From Sphingomonadales bacterium (GTDB lineage: Bacteria > Pseudomonadota > Alphaproteobacteria > Sphingomonadales > Sphingomonadaceae), in assembly GCA_027486895.1 (NCBI GenBank), contig JAIXOE010000040.1, positions 1 through 41,254 of the forward strand: a stretch of 41,254 nucleotides of DNA. The letters run 5' to 3'. The notes under the pieces were generated by a model. The model was not told the DNA's origin. It saw only the letters and a list, made by a program, of their open reading frames with translations, and did not search any database. Position 1 is the stretch's first letter, and each line of letters starts with the position of its first letter. Positions 23,922 through 32,300 of the stretch are shown piece after piece. The position numbers were made by a program, and so were the translations under genes.

Positions 23922-24862
23922 ACTCTCTCTTGATTATCATAAAAGGGAGCAGCACGATACGCTTTGGCAATTCCATCGCGTAGAGAGGTCTGCGCCAACC
24001 ACCCGAGCTGCTGCATTTTGGAAACATCTAGGAGCTTACGCGGCGTACCATCCGGTTTTGTCGCATCATATACGATGCGCCCCCGATATCCAACTACGTC
24101 CATTACGATAGTAACCAATTCGGCGATGCTGATGTCTTCGCCGGTGCCAATATTGACCAAAGATCCGTCATAAGATTCCTCCATCAAATGGATGCAGGCA
24201 TCCGCAAGGTCATCGACATACAAAAATTCTCGCTTGGGCATACCCGTTCCCCAAACAGTAATCGATTCCGCTCCGCTCATCTTTGCCTCGTGAGCCTTCC
24301 TGATCAGGGCGGGAAGCACATGACTTGTTTGAAGGTCATAATTATCGTTTGGACCAAAAAGATTAGTAGGCATTACGCTTACGTAATTTCGCGAATACTG
24401 CGCATTGTATGCTTCAGTAAGTTTGATCCCTGCGATTTTAGCAATAGCATAAGGCTCATTTGTTTTTTCCAATATTCCCGTCAATAAGTATTCTTCTTTG
24501 ATGGGCTGCACGCAGTCCCGGGGATAGATGCAGCTCGACCCCAAAAACAACAGGTGCTGCACATCTGCAAGGTGCGCAGCGTGGACAATATTCGCTTCCA
24601 TCATTAGATTTTCGTAGAGAAATTCGGCCCGTTGGGTATTATTCGCTTGAATTCCGCCAACTTTTGCAGCGGCAAGAAACACGTAGTCAGGCTTATGATC
24701 CATTAACCATGACTTGACAGCCACACTGTCCAGCAAATCTAAATCGGAACGGGCCGGACCCATAATGTTGTTATAACCTCGGTCCTTTAAGCGCCTCGCA
24801 ATTGAGCTCCCGACCATGCCGTTGATGCCAGCAATATATATAAGCGCATTTTTATCGGTCAT
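23918..24862 (-). CDS. fcl: GDP-L-fucose synthase
   Basis: A 314-aa SDR epimerase-reductase that finishes GDP-L-fucose from the Gmd product. NADP loop [14 protein letters not shown] near residue 13; [12 protein letters not shown] in the cofactor site; the catalytic SSCIYP loop with YxxxK in YAIAKIAG; and [12 protein letters not shown] with the canonical [13 protein letters not shown]. Length is normal. It is the first gene of the tight operon that runs to gmhA, after a 103-base gap from the kinase gene. Confidence 0.95.
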   Translation of the reverse strand: MTDKNALIYIAGINGMVGSSIARRLKDRGYNNIMGPARSDLDLLDSVAVKSWLMDHKPDYVFLAAAKVGGIQANNTQRAEFLYENLMMEANIVHAAHLADVQHLLFLGSSCIYPRDCVQPIKEEYLLTGILEKTNEPYAIAKIAGIKLTEAYNAQYSRNYVSVMPTNLFGPNDNYDLQTSHVLPALIRKAHEAKMSGAESITVWGTGMPKREFLYVDDLADACIHLMEESYDGSLVNIGTGEDISIAELVTIVMDVVGYRGRIVYDATKPDGTPRKLLDVSKMQQLGWLAQTSLRDGIAKAYRAAPFYDNQERV

Positions 24863-24907
24863 TACAGTATCATCTACCTAAATCTGTAGCTTAAATCCGC
24901 AGTGGAT

Positions 24908-24919
24908 GCAGTAAACTGC
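24908..24919. promoter_or_regulatory. Short dyad in the gap between the kinase gene and fcl
   Basis: GCAGT at 24908-24912 and ACTGC at 24915-24919 form a 5-bp dyad with an AA centre in the 103-base gap. It could be an operator or a processing site for the downstream operon. No convincing -35/-10 pair was seen beside it, so transcription probably reads through from the kinase gene. Confidence 0.2.
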
Positions 24920-24965
24920 GTGTGCGGCAAGTCTCCAAATGGCTTCACGTGGAGATATTACGCTA

Positions 24966-27167
24966 CTAAGAATCTGAATTTCCATATCCGTAGCCGTAGC
25001 CGTAGCCGTAGCCGTAGCCTGCATGCTTTTGTCGTAGCTTCGTGAGAACTATGCCAAAGATATGGGCATGCACACTCTGCAGGCGCCCGAGTGAAGCCTT
25101 AATTCCCCTAAGTGCCACACCTTCAGATTCAGCCACAAAAACGCAACCTTCAACTGCCCGCGATAACAAAGGCGCATCTGCAAGCCCGAGTATCGGGGGC
25201 GAGTCAATTATCACATGATCAAACTGCTCGGACAACTGTCGGATCAAAATCATCATTCTGTCACTACTCAATAATTCTGCGGCACTGGGTGGCGGAGGAC
25301 CGGCTGGCATTAAAGTCACACCCTTAATTTCGGTCTCTCTGAGCAGTTTCCGCCAGTCGTTTTCTCCAGCCAAAAAGTTGCTCAACCCAAAGGTATTTTT
25401 CTGTCCGGTAAAAGCATGCATCGACGGTGACCGCATATCTCCATCTAGCAACAGAACATTTTTTCCAGTTCTGCCAAGAACCGTCGCCAAGGCTATGCTC
25501 GTGGTACTTTTGCCTTCTGAAGGTCGGGTACTTGTAACCATTAATGATTGAGGTATTCCGTGATCTGTTGAAAATGCCAGATTTGACCTAATACTTAAGT
25601 ACGCTTCAGAAATAACAGATTTCGGATCGTTCAATAAATCAAGTGTATTATCATTTTCACTGTTCGGAACGCTCCCGAGCAATGGCACCCTAAGCAGCCG
25701 ACTAACTTGAGTAGGGTCTCGTAGACCTTCATCAATTTGATCAAGCGCAAACGTTGCTGCGGCCGCTAAACTTAAACCTACGGCAAGGGCGATCAATAGA
25801 TTCAACAGGATATTTGGAGATGACGGCTTTTCTGGTAATTTTGCGATATCAACAATAGCAATGTTGTTTACGCCCACACCAGCAACGCCAATTTCCTTAT
25901 AACGCTGCAATAATCCATCATAAAGTTCTCGGTTTGTGTCAGCTTCACGCTGGAAGATATTATATTGAATACTGTCACGTTGCTGACGAGCCAATCTGTC
26001 TTTCAGCTCTTCAACCCGCCGCTTCAAATCAGCTTCGCGTAATGCTGCCTCCCGATACTCCGAGGAACGACTGTTGACCACCCGACCCTCCTCTCGCGCG
26101 ATACTCATATCAAGCGCCTTGAGCTGCTCATTCAAAGCTACAGCCGTGGGGTAACCTGGCTCAAATTGGACCATAACCCGAGCGTATTCAGACGCAACCT
26201 CAGCTCGCTTCTGACGCAGTTGCCCAATGGCAGCGTTGTTAAACGCTTCACTGCTAGCGCTGCCGTTGCGCTGCGCAGCGCGGCTCTCTGTAGCTATGCG
26301 GTTAGCGGTTGCCTCGGCAAGAGCCGTGTTAAGGGCCTCCAAATCACTGGACACCAAAGTTCTTGCGACCTCCGTTCGGCCATCCGCGCTAGTGCTTTTA
26401 CCCAAGGCCACGATACCTTTGTCTTCGGCATAGCGGACTAGATCGCGCTCAGAAGTTTCGAGCCGAGCGCGCAAATTCGACAGACGCTGCTCCAAAAATG
26501 TTCGCGCGTCCGCCGTAGAAGCAAATCGGCGGTCCATGCTTTGCAAAATAAATTGATCAGTCCAAGCGTTGGCAATTTCAGCGGATAATGCCGCAGACGC
26601 ACTCGTGTAGCTAATGTCTACGAGAGCCGATGTACGTATTGGAGATATCGATACATGCCCTAGCAACAAGTCGACAGCCACCTTTTCTCTTTTTTTCCGG
26701 TCAGCCGAGGTTCGTGCGCCATTTGCATTTTGCGCGAAGAAGCCGCCCTCACCTAACTCAACGCCGTGTGCATCAAAAAACGCTTCATTTTCGCTAAGCC
26801 GCAATTTCCGTGCAACTCTCTCTGCAAGTGAGCGGGCCTGGAGTAGGCTATATTGAGTTTGGAAAAACTCCAAGTCGCGGCCAGCGTCCTGCGATTCCAA
26901 TCCCTCCAGATTTGTTACTTTCTTTTGTTCGCGACTAATCTCAATGCGAGATGTGGCAGTGTACTGAGGGGTAAGTAATAGCGTAGCCACCAACCCAAGG
27001 GCCAACGTCACAGCCACGATCCCGGCAATTGCCCACTTCCACCGGAGCACCACCTGCCAGTACTGCAGGAGAACTGGAGGAGCAATTCCGGCCGAACCTT
27101 CATTTTCCATTGACAGGTGGGCCCTCGCGCCATTCCATTCCGGCACCCCAGCTGTAGAATTTAACAT
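24966..27167 (-). CDS. Polysaccharide co-polymerase/bacterial tyrosine kinase (Wzc-like)
   Basis: A 733-aa inner-membrane protein controlling chain length and export of the polysaccharide. It has an N-terminal Wzz domain with helix 1 (about 45-65) and helix 2 (about 453-473), a long periplasmic coiled-coil region (about 220-420), and a cytoplasmic BY-kinase: Walker A STRPSEGKSTTS (546-557), Walker A' VLLLDGDMRS (571-580) and Walker B VIIDSPP (652-658). The C-terminus is an alternating Gly-Tyr run with six tyrosines (718-728), the expected autophosphorylation cluster. AGGA lies 11 bases before the ATG, within a small hairpin. It diverges from an O-antigen ligase-family gene. Confidence 0.93.
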   Translation of the reverse strand: MLNSTAGVPEWNGARAHLSMENEGSAGIAPPVLLQYWQVVLRWKWAIAGIVAVTLALGLVATLLLTPQYTATSRIEISREQKKVTNLEGLESQDAGRDLEFFQTQYSLLQARSLAERVARKLRLSENEAFFDAHGVELGEGGFFAQNANGARTSADRKKREKVAVDLLLGHVSISPIRTSALVDISYTSASAALSAEIANAWTDQFILQSMDRRFASTADARTFLEQRLSNLRARLETSERDLVRYAEDKGIVALGKSTSADGRTEVARTLVSSDLEALNTALAEATANRIATESRAAQRNGSASSEAFNNAAIGQLRQKRAEVASEYARVMVQFEPGYPTAVALNEQLKALDMSIAREEGRVVNSRSSEYREAALREADLKRRVEELKDRLARQQRDSIQYNIFQREADTNRELYDGLLQRYKEIGVAGVGVNNIAIVDIAKLPEKPSSPNILLNLLIALAVGLSLAAAATFALDQIDEGLRDPTQVSRLLRVPLLGSVPNSENDNTLDLLNDPKSVISEAYLSIRSNLAFSTDHGIPQSLMVTSTRPSEGKSTTSIALATVLGRTGKNVLLLDGDMRSPSMHAFTGQKNTFGLSNFLAGENDWRKLLRETEIKGVTLMPAGPPPPSAAELLSSDRMMILIRQLSEQFDHVIIDSPPILGLADAPLLSRAVEGCVFVAESEGVALRGIKASLGRLQSVHAHIFGIVLTKLRQKHAGYGYGYGYGYGYGNSDS
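24988..25017 (-). repeat. Hexanucleotide tandem repeat coding the kinase's tyrosine tail
   Basis: Five exact copies of CCGTAG on the plus strand (CTACGG on the coding strand) lie at 24988-25017, flanked by a degenerate copy (CCATAT) and a half copy. Each unit codes Gly-Tyr. A unit gain or loss keeps the frame and changes the tyrosine number by one. Confidence 0.9.
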
Positions 27168-27171
27168 TTTT

Positions 27172-27184
27172 CGTTATCCTAACG
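27172..27184 (-). promoter_or_regulatory. Dyad around the ribosome binding site of the Wzc-like gene
   Basis: CGTTA at 27172-27176 and TAACG at 27180-27184 form a dyad. In the mRNA this is CGTTA-GGA-TAACG with the GGA of the Shine-Dalgarno in the loop, just before the start codon. It could tune translation or bind a regulator; the stem is short and may be chance. Confidence 0.25.
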
Positions 27185-27391
27185 ACTTCCGAATTTTTCG
27201 ATTCGTGCTAGGAGCAAACCAGCAACCGTAAAACTCTGTTTGTGATGCAGGCAGCTAACCTAAAGCGAAAGGGATTTCCAGAATTTTTCTCTGCTGTTTC
27301 GATATAGGCAGAGCGCACTTGCTATTTTCATTCCATTCAATTGTTCTAATTTTGTTATCCGTCCGAATTATTAATTCATTGAGGCAGTCTG

Positions 27392-28786
27392 TTGTTGCAC
27401 AACATTTTACACCTAAAAACCCGCTCTATGCAATTTTGGTTACTCGTCGTTTTGCTAGGCACCATCTTCGCAACAGGCGGATCGGCGCGGACCGACGTAC
27501 AATCCTTAGCGATTTTGCGTCCTTTGTCGGTCATGTTTTTAGGTATCGCACTGTCAACGGTACAGGCAAAGCATATCCAACAATACTACGTACCATTACT
27601 TTGCCTTATCGGCGCGGTAGTACTTATACTTACTCATGTTATGCCACTTCCGATCGCCACATGGCCATCAATAAGCGGCAACTCGAGCCTAGTAGCAATT
27701 TCGCAACTCATCGGAAATGACGTTACTTGGTACCAGTTTACACTGTCACCGTTTGATGGCTGGCAAGCATTTTATGCCCTACTGATCCCCGTATCGATAA
27801 TTCTGCTCGGCATTCAACTTAGTCAGCGTGAAAAGGATTTGCTTCTCCCTTTTTTGATCATACTCGCAGCTTTGTCTGGACTTTTGGGACTTATTCAACT
27901 CGGTAGTAGCCCCACTGGGCCATTATACTTCTACAGGATCGGCAACAATGGCTCCGCAACCGGGTTTTTTGCTAACCGCAATCACGCAGCAACATTGCTC
28001 GCATGCCTAATTCCCATGTTGGCCGCTTTTGCCTCAGGCAGAGCAAAGACACGAGAAAAGCAGCGCGCCCGAGAGCTATTGTGCTTAGCAATTGGAGTTT
28101 TTATCGTTCCCATGATATTAGTCACAGGGTCTCGTTCGGGATTTGTAACCGGCGCCATTGGCTTAGCATTGGCTGGTATTTTATACGCAAGGCCCAAGTC
28201 GAAAAATACATTAAAAGACCAGCCTGATGTAATTGCTAAAATTCGGCTATTGGGCGGAGGAATAGTCCTAGTACTCGGCGCCTTAACTTTGTTGTTTTCA
28301 CGAGATGCCGCCATGGTAAGGCTCTTTACCCAGTCGCTTGATGAGGACGGCAGAGCAGAGTTTGTTTCGGTTTCGTTGGGAATTATATCGAATTTTGCTC
28401 CATGGGGCGCTGGTGCAGGGTCTTTTGTTCAGGCTTACCAGCTTGCGGAACCTAACCGGCTTTTGGATAATTCATATCTTAACAGAGCCCATAATGATTG
28501 GATAGAAACTGCCTTAACATTTGGCATTCCAGGTTGCGTTCTATTGGCGATTGCAGTGGTGTTTTATTTGTGGCGTATGTACCATTTGTGGCGCTCAGGC
28601 GCCGAAACCGGCAGCAGGTCCATCTTGAGCCGGGCCGCGGGTGTTGGGATCGGATTGCTCGCTATAGCAAGCACTGTCGATTATCCATTAAGGACACCCA
28701 TCATGATAGCAGTGATGGCTATTTTCGTAATATGGTTTTTCAACCCGAGCGCTTCTAACGATGCAAGCGAAAGCCCTTTGTCCTGA
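27392..28786 (+). CDS. O-antigen ligase/polymerase family membrane protein
   Basis: A 464-aa inner-membrane protein with about twelve helices. The Wzy_C/O-antigen ligase hallmarks are visible: TGFFANRNHAATLL, ILVTGSRSGFVTG in a helix and the large periplasmic loop ending in NRAHNDWIETALTFGIPG. Such proteins ligate or polymerise undecaprenyl-linked chains. The TTG at 27392 has GAGG seven bases before it; an ATG at 27428 lacks a site, so the TTG is preferred. It is the only rightward gene in the polysaccharide locus and diverges from the Wzc-like kinase across 224 bases. Confidence 0.85.
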   Translation: MLHNILHLKTRSMQFWLLVVLLGTIFATGGSARTDVQSLAILRPLSVMFLGIALSTVQAKHIQQYYVPLLCLIGAVVLILTHVMPLPIATWPSISGNSSLVAISQLIGNDVTWYQFTLSPFDGWQAFYALLIPVSIILLGIQLSQREKDLLLPFLIILAALSGLLGLIQLGSSPTGPLYFYRIGNNGSATGFFANRNHAATLLACLIPMLAAFASGRAKTREKQRARELLCLAIGVFIVPMILVTGSRSGFVTGAIGLALAGILYARPKSKNTLKDQPDVIAKIRLLGGGIVLVLGALTLLFSRDAAMVRLFTQSLDEDGRAEFVSVSLGIISNFAPWGAGAGSFVQAYQLAEPNRLLDNSYLNRAHNDWIETALTFGIPGCVLLAIAVVFYLWRMYHLWRSGAETGSRSILSRAAGVGIGLLAIASTVDYPLRTPIMIAVMAIFVIWFFNPSASNDASESPLS

Positions 28787-28811
28787 ACGACGAGAAATCT
28801 CCGGCCTCGAA

Positions 28812-29036
28812 GGTGTTATGCCAACCATGGTCACTGACGGGCCCGCGCCCAAAGTGCTGCTGGCCAACGCGGACGATAACGCCAACTTCATCCTTGAGTA
28901 TATGGAACGGAGACGCGGTGACGCAACAAACCTGCCCAAACGGAAGCGACTGATCTAACTGACCGTCGATCCCAAAATCTTTGCTTCGCCCAAAATAGTG
29001 TTTCGGCAAGCCAAAAGCCTGCGGGCTAGCCGCTCA
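28812..29036 (+). pseudogene. Decayed fragment of an IS5-type transposase
   Basis: The frame reads GPAPKVLLANADDNANFIL, EYMERRRGDATNLPKRKR, a TAA at 28956-28958, then on in the same frame TVDPKIFASPKIVFRQAKSL. This follows the pattern of the DDE catalytic middle of IS5-family transposases, in which PKVLLADRGYDADFI, an EARGGTP-IP-KRNR stretch and VD-KIYALRNRIER-F-KLK occur in that order. Key residues are changed (the usual DRGYD is NADDN) and a stop interrupts it, so it is a dead remnant. Flanks are gone on both sides: the ligase gene ends just before it. No inverted repeats were found. Confidence 0.55.
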
Positions 29037-29049
29037 TTCGTAGAGCGGC
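29029..29049. other. Perfect hairpin after the transposase remnant
   Basis: GCCGCTC at 29029-29035 and GAGCGGC at 29043-29049 form a perfect 7-bp stem with a seven-base loop. It lies at the distal edge of the transposase remnant, between convergent genes. There is no T-run right after it, so a simple intrinsic terminator is unlikely. Confidence 0.35.
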
Positions 29050-29160
29050 ATGCAGATGCCGCGATGCAATCCACATCGTCTCAATCCGCGCTTGAATACA
29101 AAAAATTTTTATTTAACATTCTGAAAATTATGAACGTCATTCAATTAAGTTTTCAATAGA

Positions 29161-30489
29161 TTAAATTTTTTTAAATATATTTGCGTTGTCTTCAATTTTT
29201 AATACATCACTAAATTTTTGTCCCACTTCGATGTAAGGAACGAACCCTTCAAAAGCCGAGGGTGTAATATTGCAGCCGGTTTCTAGGTACTTTTCATGCC
29301 TGCAGTACAGCTCAGGCCGAAGAGGGTGATCAGAAGTGACGATGAGCCGGAAATCGTCGCCAAAACGGGCGCGTCCCCGCTTCCATACTTGCGCAGCAGT
29401 GTTAGCCGCCAATTTCAAATTATCACCGTAGTCGGCCGCTAGCCCTGCTCCCTGTAGGTTTCCAGGTGGATGCGGAAAGGGCATATGTGCATAAAGAATT
29501 CCGCCCTCCTGCCAAAATGGCGATAAAAACATCGTGTCGCGCGCGCGCATCCGAAACGCCTGCCAGCTCCGGGCGTCAAACCACACGCAGTCGTCAGCCT
29601 TCTTTCCTGGTAGTATCCGCCCAAAACTGCACAGCAGATCGATAATTGGCGAAACGCTAGAAGGGATTGACACGCCCGCGCATGAAGCAAGTCCACTCGC
29701 AGAACAATATGGGTGGAAGAAGCCGACAATGTGCATTCTATCTGTCGGGTCGAAGCGCAGTCTTGAAAAGTCAAAAACGCCCGAGGTTTCATACACCGCC
29801 GTGGGCGAACAGACCCGAGCCTGCGGCATGTGAGGGCCGCCCAAAAACTCCGGAATTACGGTGATCGTAGAGGGCCCAACTGCCTGGATCAAGCGTGTTC
29901 TCGGCTCTCCACCCTCTAGGGCAATCGCAGCGGCGATCTGTTCGCCGGCGTCGGCATTTAGCTCGTCCAATAATAGCACAACCAGTGGGCCCTGCCTCGG
30001 CATCTGCAAAACAAGCGGGTCGGTCACGCGCGCGAGCAACATTGGAAAGGCTATGTACAGAATGGCTGCAAATACGATCGCTTTCTGCATGCGGCGCCAC
30101 AGTTCAGGTGTCAGCTTGGCTGCTGCCAACGCAGCAAGTATCAACGTACCCCCAATCAAACCGATTTTTTGGGCAGCACCTAACTCTTGTGAAACGATAG
30201 GCAGCGTCCGTATGGTCGGCCAAAAGACATAGAGCGTTACCGAAACTGTCAAGATACGCAGCGCGGTCTCGGCCATCCTGATAGGTAATAGTATTGCGAC
30301 CGGCACCAGCATTAGCAGCACAAAACCAAGGAATACGGCGATGGCCAGACAGATGTTTTCTACCGATTGCCCGCCATGATACAGGTTGCTAAAAACCCAA
30401 TGGGACCGCGATAGCAACATCAGCGTCGCGATTACGGAGGCGTGCGCGAGCCAATGGCTGAGGCGATGATGGATCTTCAAAATCTTCAT
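29161..30489 (-). CDS. Membrane protein with C-terminal sulfatase/alkaline-phosphatase-like domain
   Basis: A 442-aa protein with about five N-terminal membrane helices (to about residue 160) followed by an extracytoplasmic domain of the alkaline phosphatase superfamily. VVLLLDELNADAG (about 169-181) matches the first metal strand of sulfatase-like transferases, and RLIVTSDHPLRPE is the second metal box (SDH). The nucleophile Ser/Thr position is not clear, and the active-site histidines are partly changed, so activity is uncertain. The layout resembles phosphoglycerol or phosphoethanolamine transferases. It overlaps the upstream methyltransferase gene by four bases. Confidence 0.7.
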   Translation of the reverse strand: MKILKIHHRLSHWLAHASVIATLMLLSRSHWVFSNLYHGGQSVENICLAIAVFLGFVLLMLVPVAILLPIRMAETALRILTVSVTLYVFWPTIRTLPIVSQELGAAQKIGLIGGTLILAALAAAKLTPELWRRMQKAIVFAAILYIAFPMLLARVTDPLVLQMPRQGPLVVLLLDELNADAGEQIAAAIALEGGEPRTRLIQAVGPSTITVIPEFLGGPHMPQARVCSPTAVYETSGVFDFSRLRFDPTDRMHIVGFFHPYCSASGLASCAGVSIPSSVSPIIDLLCSFGRILPGKKADDCVWFDARSWQAFRMRARDTMFLSPFWQEGGILYAHMPFPHPPGNLQGAGLAADYGDNLKLAANTAAQVWKRGRARFGDDFRLIVTSDHPLRPELYCRHEKYLETGCNITPSAFEGFVPYIEVGQKFSDVLKIEDNANIFKKI

Positions 30490-31811
30490 GCCGGTGTAAG
30501 CTTCTCCAGCAATGCCAAGCGCCGCGATGAACCCTCTAGAACGATTTCTTCGATTGTTTGGAACCGTTGCCCAAATGCCCGCCGCTGATCCTCTAGCGTG
30601 AAACCGGTGTCGTCGATACGGTCGCGACTGAGAAGCAGCGCCTGAACCATCGGATCATCAGCCTCCAAATACTCTACAATCAAATAGCGACGCGTGGAGG
30701 CAGCCATCAACTCGGCCACTTCGGTCAACGGAATGCTGCGGCCGATCACGAGATGATGAACAAGAGCAAGCGCCATTGCGACATCGGCCTGCGCGCTTAT
30801 TCGCTCCAAAAGACCGGGATATTCCTTCCCCATCCATCCGCGGCCTCTCGGCAGATCGTCTAAGTTTGCGCAGACGGTGTAGATGGAGGTCTCATTGGTT
30901 AGCTTCGCGCGCAGGCGACCGATTGCTGCCATGTCAGCATCGACAGCGATCACGCCGACTGTGGCAATTCCCGCAGCGACAAGCGAGAACTCGCCCCTGT
31001 TACAGCCAAGGTCCGCTACCCAATGTGGGGCCGCAAACGACAACCAGCGCGCAACGATATCGCGTTTGAATTCAAGGCTGATTTCGGAATAGTGATCACG
31101 GGTCTCTTCGTAAGATGCCCACTCGGAAATGCGCGGCGCTTGCTCTAGCGCTGACAGCTGCCAGCGCAAAAAGTCGATTAGTCTCTGATGCAAAGGGTTA
31201 GGCGAATTTTCCCTTCCGGGTGAGACCGCCACTTTTGGTGGGCCATTGTGACCTTGCCCTTGTAGAAGGGCAAGTCCAATGCGAGAAGTCCAACATTTCG
31301 AACCAAGTAACGCCCGAGTGGTTTCGAGCGAAAGGCCATCGAGACTGGCCTTGAACACATCTGCCGGCTCCATGCCCAGATAACGCGAAACTGCCAACGG
31401 AAACAAGAAGTGCCTGAGGAACTGGCCATACGCCCACCACTGTCGGCGCTGAATAGGCTGCGTGGAAAAGTGGTCGCAGAACTCTGGCCGTTCCTTCTCA
31501 AACAGTACGTTAAAAGCTGAAGCATCCTTCAACTCATGCCCCTCAGTCAGCGCTGCTTCCGCGACGTCGAGCGTTGCAAACGCAGCCTGCAACAACTGCC
31601 CGTGCGTCCATTCCCAAGGGTAGGTTGCGAATCCAACTTTACGCGCTTTGACTAGACTACGGCTTTCGAAGGCAAACGGTGTTAGAAGACCACGTTCCAC
31701 CAATTCGGCGGCGGTTGATGTGTCTAGAAAGTGCGGCTCAGATAGAGGTGCGTAGGCATGCCGCCGAACAGTGTCCTCAACGATTTCTACCCGACCAATC
31801 GGATCTCTCAC
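30486..31811 (-). CDS. Two-part SAM-dependent methyltransferase (NoeA-like)
   Basis: A 441-aa cytoplasmic protein. The N-terminal half has the pattern GFATYPWEWTHGQLLQAA, then LTEGHELKDASAFNVLF and RPEFCDHFS. This resembles the large methyltransferases of polysaccharide loci related to NoeA, where the usual forms are YPYEW and LKDA..(Y/F)N(V/I)QF, and where (V/I)F(I/F)D follows. The C-terminal half has a class I SAM fold: WVADLGCNRGEFSLVAA (about 263-279), VIAVDAD, and a long helical end. The LKDASAFN segment recalls the catalytic loop of kinase-like folds. It overlaps its neighbours by four bases on both sides (ATGA). Substrate unknown. Confidence 0.75.
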   Translation of the reverse strand: MRDPIGRVEIVEDTVRRHAYAPLSEPHFLDTSTAAELVERGLLTPFAFESRSLVKARKVGFATYPWEWTHGQLLQAAFATLDVAEAALTEGHELKDASAFNVLFEKERPEFCDHFSTQPIQRRQWWAYGQFLRHFLFPLAVSRYLGMEPADVFKASLDGLSLETTRALLGSKCWTSRIGLALLQGQGHNGPPKVAVSPGRENSPNPLHQRLIDFLRWQLSALEQAPRISEWASYEETRDHYSEISLEFKRDIVARWLSFAAPHWVADLGCNRGEFSLVAAGIATVGVIAVDADMAAIGRLRAKLTNETSIYTVCANLDDLPRGRGWMGKEYPGLLERISAQADVAMALALVHHLVIGRSIPLTEVAELMAASTRRYLIVEYLEADDPMVQALLLSRDRIDDTGFTLEDQRRAFGQRFQTIEEIVLEGSSRRLALLEKLTPA

Positions 31812-32008
31812 TTTTTGGGACGTCGAGCTATCAGGGCCTTAATCGAGGCGATGGGATTTTTAAAAAAAACTACCGCACCGCCAATCAAAGCGATCAAGCC
31901 CTGCATCAACAGAATTCCGCTTCCTGGGTCGACATAGGCATTGGCTGGTGACAGGGGCAGCAGCGCCAATAACATTCCAGCAAAAATTAGTTTTTTGTGC
32001 TTGATCAT
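31808..32008 (-). CDS. YVDPGSG mini-membrane protein
   Basis: A 66-aa protein: signal peptide-like N-terminus (KLIFAGMLLALLPLSPANA), the motif AYVDPGSGILLMQ, a single hydrophobic helix (LIALIGGAVVFF), and a basic tail (ALIARRPKK). Very short proteins with YVDPGSG occur next to large methyltransferases and sulfatase-like proteins in other polysaccharide loci. The start is at 32008 and the stop overlaps the methyltransferase start by four bases, so it is the first gene of a three-gene unit. After cleavage the mature protein would begin at YVDPGSG, placing the motif outside the membrane; this is inference. Confidence 0.75.
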   Translation of the reverse strand: MIKHKKLIFAGMLLALLPLSPANAYVDPGSGILLMQGLIALIGGAVVFFKNPIASIKALIARRPKK

Positions 32009-32066
32009 TTAGTTCCACTCGTAGCTTTTAATCGCGGGTTCAAGACAAACTTGCAATGTAAAGTCA

Positions 32067-32091
32067 AAAAATCTCAAATAATGAGATTTTT
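32067..32091. other. AT-rich perfect hairpin between wecA-like gene and the mini-protein gene
   Basis: AAAAATCTCA at 32067-32076 and TGAGATTTTT at 32082-32091 form a perfect 10-bp stem with loop AATAA. It lies in the 292-base gap downstream of the WecA-like gene. A U-run sits within the stem's second arm, so it could act as a weak terminator in either direction. I see nothing else in this gap. Confidence 0.35.
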
Positions 32092-32300
32092 CGGCAAGAA
32101 ATCCGCAACACTGCTTAGGCGATTGAAGATGTCTCTGCAATGTGTGATCAGTGGGCGTCGTATGTCCTGAGCCTACTTAAGCGCCGCCTCCAAAGTGCTA
32201 TTTTCAAACGCCCCTGAGGCTATAGAATTGCACGTTGAAGTCACCTCAAAAAAATTCAATGAGGCGCCAAAGGCTGTCATATTATAAAATAACATGTCAA

